Shown here: piece by piece, positions 9,943 to 16,586 of the stretch
Layout of the letters: every line of letters begins with the position of its first letter
Position numbering within the stretch: the first letter of the stretch is position 1
From: Prolixibacteraceae bacterium
GTDB taxonomy: Bacteria > Bacteroidota > Bacteroidia > Bacteroidales > Prolixibacteraceae
Assembly (NCBI GenBank): GCA_019720755.1
Contig: CP081303.1
Span: 496,001 to 560,000 of the forward strand
Length of the DNA stretch: 64,000 bases
Direction: 5' to 3'
The notes under the pieces: generated by a model
What the model was told of the DNA's origin: nothing
The model's input: the letters and a program-made list of their open reading frames with translations, nothing else
Databases searched by the model: none
Program-made: the position numbers and the translations under genes

Positions 9943-9971
9943 ACTATTTCATTTTCGGTTCATGAAATAGT
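9943..9971. promoter_or_regulatory. Perfect 10-bp inverted repeat upstream of the FadR-type regulator
   Basis: ACTATTTCAT (9943-9952) and ATGAAATAGT (9962-9971) are perfect inverted copies with a 9-base spacer, about 55 bases before the regulator start. The position fits an operator for autoregulation, but a hairpin in a leader RNA would look the same. The half-site is not repeated in an obvious form upstream of the symporter-to-sialidase genes seen here. Confidence 0.4.
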
Positions 9972-10025
9972 TGATTTTTGAGTACTTTTACCGCGTCCTA
10001 TTTAATTATACAACTCAATTTTTTT

Positions 10026-10733
10026 ATGACTAGAGATAAAATTAAGGCAATACAAAAGACCTCATTAGTGGATATGGTCGAGAAAAACTTGCTAGCATAT
10101 TTTCGTAAAGCAAATCTAAAACCTGGAGATAGTCTTCCTGGAGAGATTGAACTGACAAATCTATTAGGGGTTGGTAGAAGTGTTGTTCGTGAGGCTTTAA
10201 GTAGGTTTCGAATGGTTGGTTTGATTGAAACGAAGCCAGGAAAAGGGATGATTCTTCAAGAACCACCACTATTCAATAGTTTTGAGCGAGTAATGAATCC
10301 TCGTTTATTAAGCAAAGAGACTTTAATAGATCTTTTAGGCTTTCGCTTGATACTAGAGATGGGAGCAACGGAGCTTATCTTTAAAAAGATTACTGCTGAA
10401 GATATACAAGATCTTGAGGATATTCAATCTCAAGAGATCAAATATAAGAACAATCGATTTGATCCAGAGAGTGATGCCAAGTTTCATATGAGAATACTAA
10501 AGATATGTGGAAATCGTTCTGTTACTGATTTTCAACGAATTGTTCTTCCGTTGTTGGAGTATGTTAAACTGAATTATGATGAAATATTTGAAGGCAGAGA
10601 GGCTTTAGTCTACAATGAATCACAAGCTGTGACCCATGAGCACATTATAGATGCACTTCGTAAACGTGATGTGGAACTGTACAAAGACCTTCTTCGAAAA
10701 CATTTAGATCTTTATTTTCAATTGATTGATTAA
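10026..10733 (+). CDS. FadR-type (GntR/FCD) transcriptional regulator, probable sialic-acid locus regulator
   Basis: This 235-residue protein has a winged helix-turn-helix (about 13-78, with LPGEIELTNLLGVGRSVVRE) and an all-helical FCD ligand domain (about 95-225) containing the metal-site type residues in KFHMRI and THEHIIDAL. The ATG at 10026 is chosen. An upstream in-frame TTG (9978) would add 16 residues without support. NanR of enterobacteria belongs to the same GntR/FCD family, and this gene closes the sialic-acid cluster, so control of the locus is a reasonable inference. A 10-bp palindrome lies 55 bases upstream and a terminator follows. The effector cannot be read from the sequence. 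Confidence 0.85.
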   Translation: MTRDKIKAIQKTSLVDMVEKNLLAYFRKANLKPGDSLPGEIELTNLLGVGRSVVREALSRFRMVGLIETKPGKGMILQEPPLFNSFERVMNPRLLSKETLIDLLGFRLILEMGATELIFKKITAEDIQDLEDIQSQEIKYKNNRFDPESDAKFHMRILKICGNRSVTDFQRIVLPLLEYVKLNYDEIFEGREALVYNESQAVTHEHIIDALRKRDVELYKDLLRKHLDLYFQLID

Positions 10734-10750
10734 GGATATATTGCTTACAA

Positions 10751-10801
10751 TAAAGCCCATTATCCTTATCCCTTGTGGAGATTGGTAATGGGCTTTACTT
10801 T
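10751..10801 (+). terminator. Intrinsic terminator after the FadR-type regulator
   Basis: TAAAGCCCATTA (10751-10762) pairs perfectly with TAATGGGCTTTA (10786-10797), followed by CTTTTATC. The loop is long, at 23 bases. Confidence 0.75.
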
Positions 10802-10839
10802 TATCTTACATTGTTTGGAAGTGTATTGTTACTCCCAAC

Positions 10840-11199
10840 TTAGTGGCTTTTACAACTAGAGTGATCACAGGTAATATCTACCACTTGAAGTGTTTCATTT
10901 AGATAGTTATTAACACATTCAATATTGTCGCCACTACAGCCTTTAATCACTTTAATGCCAGCATTGGATAGTTTCTGGACAGCTCCATTTCCCATATTAC
11001 TCGCAAGCATAAGTGTGACCCCTTTATCTTTAAGTTGCTGTGCTATATTCGATTTGCATCCGCATCCTTCTGGTGCTTCGACTTTCTCTTTGCCTACAAT
11101 CTTTTTGTTTTCATCAATTTGGTATACCATAAAGGATGCACAATGACCAAAATGGGAATCTATTGTTCCCTGTGCTGTTGTTGGAATTACAATTTTCAT
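10840..11199 (-). CDS. NifX/NifB-C-terminal-like (dinitrogenase iron-molybdenum cofactor family) protein
   Basis: This 119-residue protein matches the small NifX/NafY-like fold: MKIVIPTTAQGTIDSHFGHC at the start, then GCGCKSN (about 45-50), ASNMGNGAVQKL and a GIKVIKGCSG segment. The family binds iron-sulfur or FeMo-cofactor precursors. Many members sit in genomes without nitrogenase and have no fixed role. The C-terminus ends CDHSSCKSH, a possible metal-binding tail. No nif structural or nifB/E/N genes are in the window, so a nitrogen-fixation role is not supported here. The gene is monocistronic between a plus-strand terminator and a plus-strand gene. Confidence 0.8.
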   Translation of the reverse strand: MKIVIPTTAQGTIDSHFGHCASFMVYQIDENKKIVGKEKVEAPEGCGCKSNIAQQLKDKGVTLMLASNMGNGAVQKLSNAGIKVIKGCSGDNIECVNNYLNETLQVVDITCDHSSCKSH

Positions 11200-11482
11200 A
11201 TTCTTTATTATTTACTTTTGTTATATATTAACACTAGATTACCCTTCTCTTTGAGTCCTCGATTGAATATTCAGAATGAAAAAAAATGGTTCGGTTTTTG
11301 TAATTTATCAATTCATATAAGAAACAATTATCCTGACGCAGTATGGTAATGATGTTTTATTTCCATGTTCTTGTAAGGAGTTGAGGCCTATTTTTTTGTG
11401 ATTTTGTCTATTCTTAAATGATCAATTTAACCTCTTATATTGTTATTTATATATAGTGTACAAAAATATATAAAATTAGATT

Positions 11483-11986
11483 ATGAAGATAAAGATTTTT
11501 GCAGTTATTGTCTTGATGTTCTCTCTATTGGTTCCTTCATCAGCACAAACTAGAAAAGAAAAAAAAGATAAGGAGTATAAGGAGCTTTTGAATCAGCTTA
11601 CAACTGGTAAGTTTAAACTTGATGCAACACGAGTTATCTTTAACAAAGGAACCCGTAATGTTCAAGGAGAAGGATATTTCCTGAAAATGAAAGGAGATAG
11701 TATAGAGGCCTATTTGCCTTTCTTTGGGAGGGCTTATCAAGTAGACTATAATGGAGGTGGTGCTATCGAGATGGATTCCCCAATATCAAAATTGGATATT
11801 AAAAATATTGATAAAAAAAGAAGGGTAAAAGTTTCACTGAAAGTGAAGAACAGTGTAGACACTTATGATATCCACCTCACTCTTTTCCATGAGGGAGGAA
11901 CGATTATTATCAATTCCAACAAACGCTCGTCAATTACTTATGACGCTGATTTGACATTTGAAATGAAAGATAATAGCAAAAAATAG
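11483..11986 (+). CDS. DUF4251 domain protein, exported
   Basis: This 167-residue protein has a cleavable signal peptide (about 1-21, ending PSSAQ) and a charged linker RKEKKDKE. The rest is a beta-rich domain of the Bacteroidota family DUF4251, recognisable by the RNVQGEGYFLKMKGDS and LPFFGRAYQVDYNGGG-type segments. It is probably periplasmic. The function of the family is unknown. It stands alone with no co-oriented neighbours close by. Confidence 0.8.
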   Translation: MKIKIFAVIVLMFSLLVPSSAQTRKEKKDKEYKELLNQLTTGKFKLDATRVIFNKGTRNVQGEGYFLKMKGDSIEAYLPFFGRAYQVDYNGGGAIEMDSPISKLDIKNIDKKRRVKVSLKVKNSVDTYDIHLTLFHEGGTIIINSNKRSSITYDADLTFEMKDNSKK

Positions 11987-12335
11987 TCGGAACAAAATCG
12001 TTCTATTATGAATTAAGTAATAACCATATAATGACAATATTATCTCAAGATTAAGAACCATATTGACACTCTTTATAAGTGATATCAAAAATGAGATTTA
12101 GGGTGGATTCATTCGTAGATTGGTTACCCTTTCTTTACCCTTTCTTTACCCTTCAGTTACTCCCAGAGTAACCAAAGGGTAACCAATCCATTAGTAATGT
12201 GTATCTATGATAGGTGTGAATTTTAATTATTTATAAGGCTGTGACATGCCAATCTATCCACAAATTTTATTACTGGAATATAATTTATATTGGAATAATA
12301 TTTGAATCTTACTTTGTAAGTAGTTTGTGCCGTAT
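11987..12335. other. Gene-free interval between DUF4251 gene and a convergent membrane-protein gene
   Basis: No reading frame here is supported. The only visible structure is the 11-bp-periodic array with inverted arms at 12118-12188, listed separately. No clear T-tailed terminator was found for either convergent gene. Confidence 0.6.
12118..12188. repeat. 11-bp-periodic repeat block with perfect inverted arms (locus 1)
   Basis: GATTGGTTACCCTTT (12118-12132) is the perfect inverted copy of AAAGGGTAACCAATC (12174-12188). Between them ACCCTTTCTTT occurs twice in tandem (12126-12136, 12137-12147). The A-C-C/A-C-T phase continues every 11 bases (12126, 12137, 12148, 12159), and AACCA recurs 11 bases apart on the right (12170, 12181). 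At the centre GTTACTC and GAGTAAC (12156-12162, 12166-12172) form a second perfect hairpin with a 3-base loop. The same 11-base period and arm architecture recurs at 49147-49270 with a different unit sequence. Confidence 0.85.
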
Positions 12336-12911
12336 CTATTTTTCGTGTGATTTTAGTACTGCATATCCCAATAGTCCATTTTGAATTTTTATTTCCAAAG
12401 TATTAGATTGGTAGATTCTATCTGATTTTACGAGTAACTCTTTTTCTACTCCTTGATATTCTATCGTGACAAGTTTTAGACTATGCTCATCAATGGTGTC
12501 AACTTTTTTGTGTACTATGGTTACCCTTTTAGTCTGAATAGTCTTCTCTCTAAAGAAGTAATTAATCCCTGTGAATAGCGACATGATAAGTGCCCCAATG
12601 CCGATGTATAACATACCTAAATGAATCCATTTCTCCTTTTTAGTGTTTACATGTTTGTGAACTTTATCCCTGATGAGCATCAGTATAAACATTGAAGGAA
12701 GGAGAAAAAGAAGAACCCTTAGTATGAGAGGAATAAAAGTAATGTGTGCTAGTATAATTTCAAGGGTTAGTAATATTATTCCGATTATAAGGCTAACGGT
12801 ATATATCGGTTTCTTTAGGAACATTTGATCCAAATGTAACCTTTCATGATGAGGTATCTCAATGTGATGATGTTCTTCATGAAGAATCTTTTTGTTCTCA
12901 TTTTTTGCCAT
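12336..12911 (-). CDS. Hypothetical membrane protein with His-rich N-terminus
   Basis: I do not recognise the family of this 191-residue protein. The N-terminal 35 residues are hydrophilic and histidine-rich (HEEHHHIEIPHHERLHLD). Two close hydrophobic segments follow (about 38-85), then a basic loop (RDKVHKHVNTKKEKW) and a third segment (about 98-117). The last 75 residues are soluble and beta-rich. The topology suggests an inner-membrane protein with a cytoplasmic, possibly metal-binding tail. That is inferred from composition only. It is divergent from the Nudix gene, with about 90 bases between the two starts. Confidence 0.65.
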   Translation of the reverse strand: MAKNENKKILHEEHHHIEIPHHERLHLDQMFLKKPIYTVSLIIGIILLTLEIILAHITFIPLILRVLLFLLPSMFILMLIRDKVHKHVNTKKEKWIHLGMLYIGIGALIMSLFTGINYFFREKTIQTKRVTIVHKKVDTIDEHSLKLVTIEYQGVEKELLVKSDRIYQSNTLEIKIQNGLLGYAVLKSHEK

Positions 12912-13002
12912 AATCTTTTTGTCTTCTTCTATCTATACTATATATCAAATACAATTTTGATGCTATTTTTGTTTCTAATTGTTATCTAAAATAGCACAAA
13001 AT

Positions 13003-13572
13003 ATGACGGATAAAGATAAGAATCAATTTTCCCATAAACGTAATTATAATTCAAGAATCGTTTATGAAAATAGATGGATTTCAGTGCGTGAAGATCGTTT
13101 CACGACAGAAGATGGACTAGATATGTTATTTGGAATTACCAAAGTGGTTGATGGAATTGCTGTTTTGGCTGTGGATCACGACAATGTTTATCTGGTTGAT
13201 GAGTTCAAGTATGCTGTACAACGACGAAGTATAGAGGTCGTGTGTGGAGCGATTGATAAAGAAGATTTATTGCCAGTAGAGGCTGCAAAACGTGAGTTAA
13301 AAGAGGAGCTCGGTTTCAAAGCAGATCGGATTATTTCGATGGGAGTTATTGACCCGTTTACTTCTGTAATTGATTCTAAAGTACATCTATTTATCGCAAT
13401 CGGATTAGAAGCAGGTACCCCCTGTTTCGATGCAGGGGAAGATATTGTTCCTGTATGTTATTCGATGAAGAAGGCCTTTGATATGGTGGATAATGGGACT
13501 ATCACTCATGCTCCTACTATCCTTCTTTTACAAAAATATGAACGACTTAAAAAAGAGCTTAATTGTTTGTGA
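13003..13572 (+). CDS. Nudix hydrolase (ADP-ribose pyrophosphatase-like)
   Basis: This is a 189-residue protein from the ATG at 13003. An upstream in-frame TTG at 12979 would add eight residues and is less likely. The Nudix helix is clear as AAKRELKEELGF (RE-x-x-EE-x-G), and before it GAIDKEDLLPVE replaces the usual G-x5-E spacing by one extra residue. Overall layout (N-terminal RIVYENRWISVREDRF strand, then VDEFKYAVQRRSIEVV) is that of ADP-ribose or nucleoside-diphosphate-sugar pyrophosphatases. The substrate cannot be fixed from sequence. It lies upstream of the riboswitch-queC unit and is transcribed separately. Confidence 0.85.
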   Translation: MTDKDKNQFSHKRNYNSRIVYENRWISVREDRFTTEDGLDMLFGITKVVDGIAVLAVDHDNVYLVDEFKYAVQRRSIEVVCGAIDKEDLLPVEAAKRELKEELGFKADRIISMGVIDPFTSVIDSKVHLFIAIGLEAGTPCFDAGEDIVPVCYSMKKAFDMVDNGTITHAPTILLLQKYERLKKELNCL

Positions 13573-13663
13573 TATAGCCAAAACGATTGTTTTATAGTGG
13601 ATTGTGTAATATGATTTTTGTCATATGTAAACTCTTTATTGTGGGATAATTCACAATAATATA

Positions 13664-13671
13664 TAAATTTG
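13664..13671 (+). promoter_or_regulatory. Probable -7 promoter element for the queC leader
   Basis: TAAATTTG matches the Bacteroidota TAnnTTTG element and lies 20 bases before the riboswitch aptamer, as expected for a start of transcription near 13677. The -33 element is weak (an ATTG about 22 bases upstream). Confidence 0.55.
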
Positions 13672-13690
13672 CAACCCAATAGTAATAAAA

Positions 13691-13730
13691 GACAGTTCGT
13701 AACCATCCTGTCTATAAAAAAAACTAGGAA
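13691..13730 (+). promoter_or_regulatory. preQ1-I riboswitch
   Basis: Stem P1 is GACAG (13691-13695) with CTGTC (13708-13712), closing a 12-base loop TTCGTAACCATC. It is followed by TAT, an eight-A tract and CTAGGA (13713-13729). This matches the compact class I preQ1 aptamer: 5-bp stem, C-containing loop, A-rich tail and a 3' segment that pairs back into the loop. The GG of AGGA (13727-13728) can pair with CC of the loop (13703-13704), which would hide the ribosome-binding site when preQ1 is bound. The following genes, queC and queF, make preQ1, so the assignment fits feedback control. Confidence 0.85.
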
Positions 13731-13732
13731 TT

Positions 13733-13807
13733 ATGATTACACCTTCCTTGTAGGGCATAAGCATTTCGTCTTGTGGTGACCCCTGTTTTCATTTTCCAAG
13801 TTTTTGA
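13733..13807 (+). other. Short leader ORF after the riboswitch, interrupted by TAG
   Basis: The riboswitch-controlled AGGA is followed 3 bases later by ATG (13733), which opens a six-codon frame, MITPSL, ending at TAG 13751-13753. If that TAG is ignored, the same frame runs on for 17 codons with S-C-G-D-P-C to TGA at 13805-13807. The queC start lies about 100 bases past the aptamer. This may be a regulatory leader peptide, the remnant of a lost small gene, or chance. Confidence 0.35.
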
Positions 13808-13830
13808 TTCACTTTTTTGGTTTAAAGTAA

Positions 13831-14514
13831 ATGAAAGCAAAAATGGAAAGAAAAAAAGCCATTGTTTTATTATCCGGCGGATTAGATTCTGCTGTTGCAA
13901 TGTGGTTGGCAAAATCACAAGGTTATGAAGTGTATGCTCTGTCTTTCTCTTATGGACAGAGACACTCCATTGAATTAGAAAAGGCGAAGACGCTTGTTGA
14001 ATCAGCTAAGATCTCAGGTCATCGTATTGTGGATATCAATATGGGGCAATGGGGAGGTTCTTCGTTAACGGATATGTCTATGAATGTTGAGGAAGGCGAC
14101 ATTCATAAGAAAGAAATTCCACAAACTTATGTTCCTGCACGTAATCTCGTTTTCCTTAGTGTTGCAGCATCTATGGGAGAAGCCATTGAAGCTTATGATA
14201 TCTTTATTGGAGTGAGTGAAGTGGATTATTCTGGGTATGTTGATTGTCGCCAATCTTTTATTGATTCGATGGAATCAACAATTAATATGGGGACGGTAGC
14301 AGCTGTAGAAGAGGGTAAAAAGTTTAAAATTCATGCCCCTTTTGTTTACAAAACGAAAGTAGATGAAATTATTATGGGAATGGATTTAGGAGTTGATTTT
14401 GCAAATACATGGTCGTGTTACAAAGGAGAAGGGACCCCTTGTGGAGTATGTGATTCTTGTAAACTTAGAGCAGAAGCTTTTAGAAAAGCAGGCTATTCTG
14501 ATCCTGCAATTTAG
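13831..14514 (+). CDS. queC: 7-cyano-7-deazaguanine synthase
   Basis: This 227-residue enzyme converts 7-carboxy-7-deazaguanine to preQ0 with ATP and ammonia in the queuosine pathway. It shows the PP-loop SGGLDS (15-20), the [12 protein letters not shown] segment, and the C-terminal zinc-site cysteines C196, C204, C207 and C210 in the usual C-x7-C-x2-C-x2-C arrangement. Length and motifs are normal. A second ATG at 13843 (residue 5) is an equally good start, as neither has a strong Shine-Dalgarno. It lies behind a preQ1-I riboswitch and 24 bases before queF, so the two form a feedback-regulated operon. Confidence 0.96.
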   Translation: MKAKMERKKAIVLLSGGLDSAVAMWLAKSQGYEVYALSFSYGQRHSIELEKAKTLVESAKISGHRIVDINMGQWGGSSLTDMSMNVEEGDIHKKEIPQTYVPARNLVFLSVAASMGEAIEAYDIFIGVSEVDYSGYVDCRQSFIDSMESTINMGTVAAVEEGKKFKIHAPFVYKTKVDEIIMGMDLGVDFANTWSCYKGEGTPCGVCDSCKLRAEAFRKAGYSDPAI

Positions 14515-14538
14515 ATAATGATACTTAAACTGTTTTAG

Positions 14539-15411
14539 ATGTTAGAAGCGAAAGTCCTTGGGAAGAAGGTCGCACACCCTGATAAATACGATCCTTCTGT
14601 TTTGGTTGCTATTCCTCGTGAATTGAATCGATCGATTTATGATATTGACTCTAACTCCCTTCCTTTTATTGGGTTTGATGCATGGCATGCTTACGAAGTA
14701 AGTTTTCTTACAGATAAGGGAATGCCAGTAGTCGGAGTGATGAAATTTGTTGTTTCGTCTGATAGTGCCTGTTTGGTGGAGAGTAAATCCTTAAAGTTAT
14801 ACCTTAACTCTTTCAATATGTCAAGTTTTGGTTCTACAGTAAAGGATGCGATAGATCATGTGGAATTGTTGATTACAAAAGACTTGTCTGAGTTGCTGCA
14901 AACTTCTGTTTCTGTGGCTATACGTACGAAAAATATTTATCATGCTTCTCCCTTCTCCGACTATGATAAGTTGGAGTCGTTCATTGAAATTGATGATCTT
15001 AAGATCCATGATTATTCTGAAAATGTCTCTTTACTGGAGGTCGTTCCAAATGTCCTCCATGAGGAGATTCGTTGGTGTTCAGATTTGTTGAGGAGCAATT
15101 GTAAAGTTACTTTTCAGCCTGATTGGGGATCCATATATATACACATTGAAGGAGATCATATTGTAACACCAGAGTCATTACTTGCTTATATTGTGTCGAT
15201 GAGAAATGAGACACATTTCCATGAGGAGATTTGTGAACTTGTTTTTGTTCGTCTTCAGCGACTTCTTAATCCGAAAAAACTTATGGTAGGATGTGTTTAT
15301 ACTCGTAGAGGTGGTATCGATATATGTCCGTTTCGTTCTAATGGCTTGGGTGACTTGCCTTCTGTTTACTCTAACTCTAAACGTCTTGTTCAAAAGACCA
15401 TGAGACAATAA
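14539..15411 (+). CDS. queF: NADPH-dependent 7-cyano-7-deazaguanine reductase (long, bimodular QueF)
   Basis: This 290-residue enzyme reduces preQ0 to preQ1. Its size places it in the long two-domain class (E. coli type). Marks are the QueF motif ESKSLKLYLNSFN (81-93), the catalytic Cys188 and Asp195 in the segment SNCKVTFQPDWGS, and the substrate-binding ETHFHEE (224-230, with H229 and E230 in the expected places). The sequence YTRRGGIDICPFRS lies near the C-terminus. It is the second gene of the riboswitch-controlled queC-queF operon. No transporter or tgt gene is in the window. Confidence 0.96.
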   Translation: MLEAKVLGKKVAHPDKYDPSVLVAIPRELNRSIYDIDSNSLPFIGFDAWHAYEVSFLTDKGMPVVGVMKFVVSSDSACLVESKSLKLYLNSFNMSSFGSTVKDAIDHVELLITKDLSELLQTSVSVAIRTKNIYHASPFSDYDKLESFIEIDDLKIHDYSENVSLLEVVPNVLHEEIRWCSDLLRSNCKVTFQPDWGSIYIHIEGDHIVTPESLLAYIVSMRNETHFHEEICELVFVRLQRLLNPKKLMVGCVYTRRGGIDICPFRSNGLGDLPSVYSNSKRLVQKTMRQ

Positions 15412-15916
15412 TTAAATCATATGGATGAGTTGTGGATCGATATTTCTCGGTTACAACTCACCTTATGTTGTAAGTTCATTTACTTTAGAGAGCATGTTTG
15501 TATATTATTCCTTTTTGTTGCTCCTTTTCTTTTTCATCTTCTAACTGTTATTGTTTGTTGTGACAACTCTCTTTTGATCTATTTGTATAAACTTTTATCC
15601 CTTCTATTAAGATCACTACACTTAATTAAACTTCTTTATATATCAAAGAGTTATTTGATACCTCTATCCTTGTTTTATGTACTGAAGTGTGAATCCTATC
15701 TTGTATGTAATTCATCTATTTGGCTTTTAAAACAAGAAAATTTATGAGGCTATTGCTGTCCTATGAACATTGTTTTTGTATCCTAATATACGTTATTTAT
15801 ATACCAATGAATTTTATGTGTTTAATCAATAGTTTTTTTTGCTCTATGGTATGAAGCCAATATTAATCGAGCTATCTTTTGATTGTTGACAATAAATGGG
15901 TTTCCAAAAATATTTT
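15412..15916. other. Gene-poor interval after queF
   Basis: There is no convincing gene. A 108-codon plus-strand frame (15421-15747) starts 10 bases after queF, but it is very rich in Leu, Cys, Phe and Ser, as expected for translated AT-rich DNA, and matches no family I know. No T-tailed terminator is evident. Confidence 0.5.
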
Positions 15917-15959
15917 TAGATTTGTGTATTATTGCACAAAAGGGGTAATTTTGTGCAAT
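15917..15959 (+). promoter_or_regulatory. Promoter -7 element and palindromic operator of the TetR-KASIII operon
   Basis: TAGATTTG (15917-15924) matches the Bacteroidota -7 element. Seven bases downstream ATTGCACAAAA (15931-15941) and TTTTGTGCAAT (15949-15959) form a perfect 11-bp inverted repeat with a 7-base spacer. It covers the expected transcription start and lies 27 bases before the TetR start codon. The geometry is that of a TetR autorepression operator. Confidence 0.7.
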
Positions 15960-15986
15960 GACATTTGAATCAATCAATTTTAAATA

Positions 15987-16580
15987 ATGGATGAACCAAC
16001 AAGAGATAAAATAATTGAAAGTTCTCGCCTTTTGTTTGCTAGTGATGGAGTAGCCAATGTTACTATTTCTCGTATTGCAAAACACGCTGGGGTTGGTAGA
16101 CGGACGATCTATATGTATTTCGCATCGAAGGATTCTCTTTATGATGAGGTGGTAGCTTATGAGGTTGATCTTATCTATACTAAGATTAAGGAAGCTTACG
16201 AAGAGACTATTCATTGTAGTACAGATAAAGTGATTAGAGAATATTACTATAGTCGATTTTATGCTTTTAAGGATCTTATACAGCGAAATGCTTCAATACG
16301 TTCAGATTTTTTGAATGATCCCCTCCGAATTAAATCCATTCGTAAGAATTTTGACTTTGATGAGAAATGTTTGTTAGAACAACTTGTAAAAAGAGAGATT
16401 AAGACTAGTTCTTCTACTTCGGAATCGATAATTAAATCATTGACAACATTAATCCATATAATTGCTGTTGGTCTTGAAGTCCCTCATATAAATCTGAACT
16501 TTGATAGTAGCTGTGATGCTGTACTGGATGAGTGTGTCGAAATGATAACAGAATATATTTATAAAAAAAGTAAATCTTAA
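15987..16580 (+). CDS. TetR-family transcriptional repressor
   Basis: This 197-residue protein has an N-terminal TetR DNA-binding domain (about 5-52: DKIIESSRLLFASDGVANVT, then ISRIAKHAGVGRRTIYMYF) and a variable helical ligand domain. It ends 6 bases before a KASIII-type gene, so the two are cotranscribed. A perfect 11-bp palindrome overlaps its promoter, which suggests autoregulation and control of the downstream enzyme. By analogy with TetR repressors next to fatty-acid enzymes, the ligand may be an acyl compound. This is inference. Confidence 0.9.
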   Translation: MDEPTRDKIIESSRLLFASDGVANVTISRIAKHAGVGRRTIYMYFASKDSLYDEVVAYEVDLIYTKIKEAYEETIHCSTDKVIREYYYSRFYAFKDLIQRNASIRSDFLNDPLRIKSIRKNFDFDEKCLLEQLVKREIKTSSSTSESIIKSLTTLIHIIAVGLEVPHINLNFDSSCDAVLDECVEMITEYIYKKSKS

Positions 16581-16586
16581 ATTGTT

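Noticed and set aside
10840-11199. Nitrogen-fixation function
   Set aside because: A single NifX-like protein and a gene called nifJ (PFOR) do not show nitrogen fixation. No nitrogenase or nifB/E/N genes are present in the window.
11035-11349. Plus-strand frames over the NifX-like gene
   Set aside because: They are antisense shadows of a recognisable minus-strand gene.
13724-13918. 64-codon minus-strand frame overlapping the riboswitch leader and queC start
   Set aside because: It lies antisense to the aptamer and to queC and is best explained as a shadow, although the leader itself remains of interest.
15421-15747. 108-codon plus-strand frame right after queF
   Set aside because: Composition is dominated by Leu, Phe, Ser, Cys and Ile as in translated AT-rich DNA, no family is recognised, and there is no good ribosome-binding site. 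It is reported as non-coding, with the note that it is 10 bases from queF.
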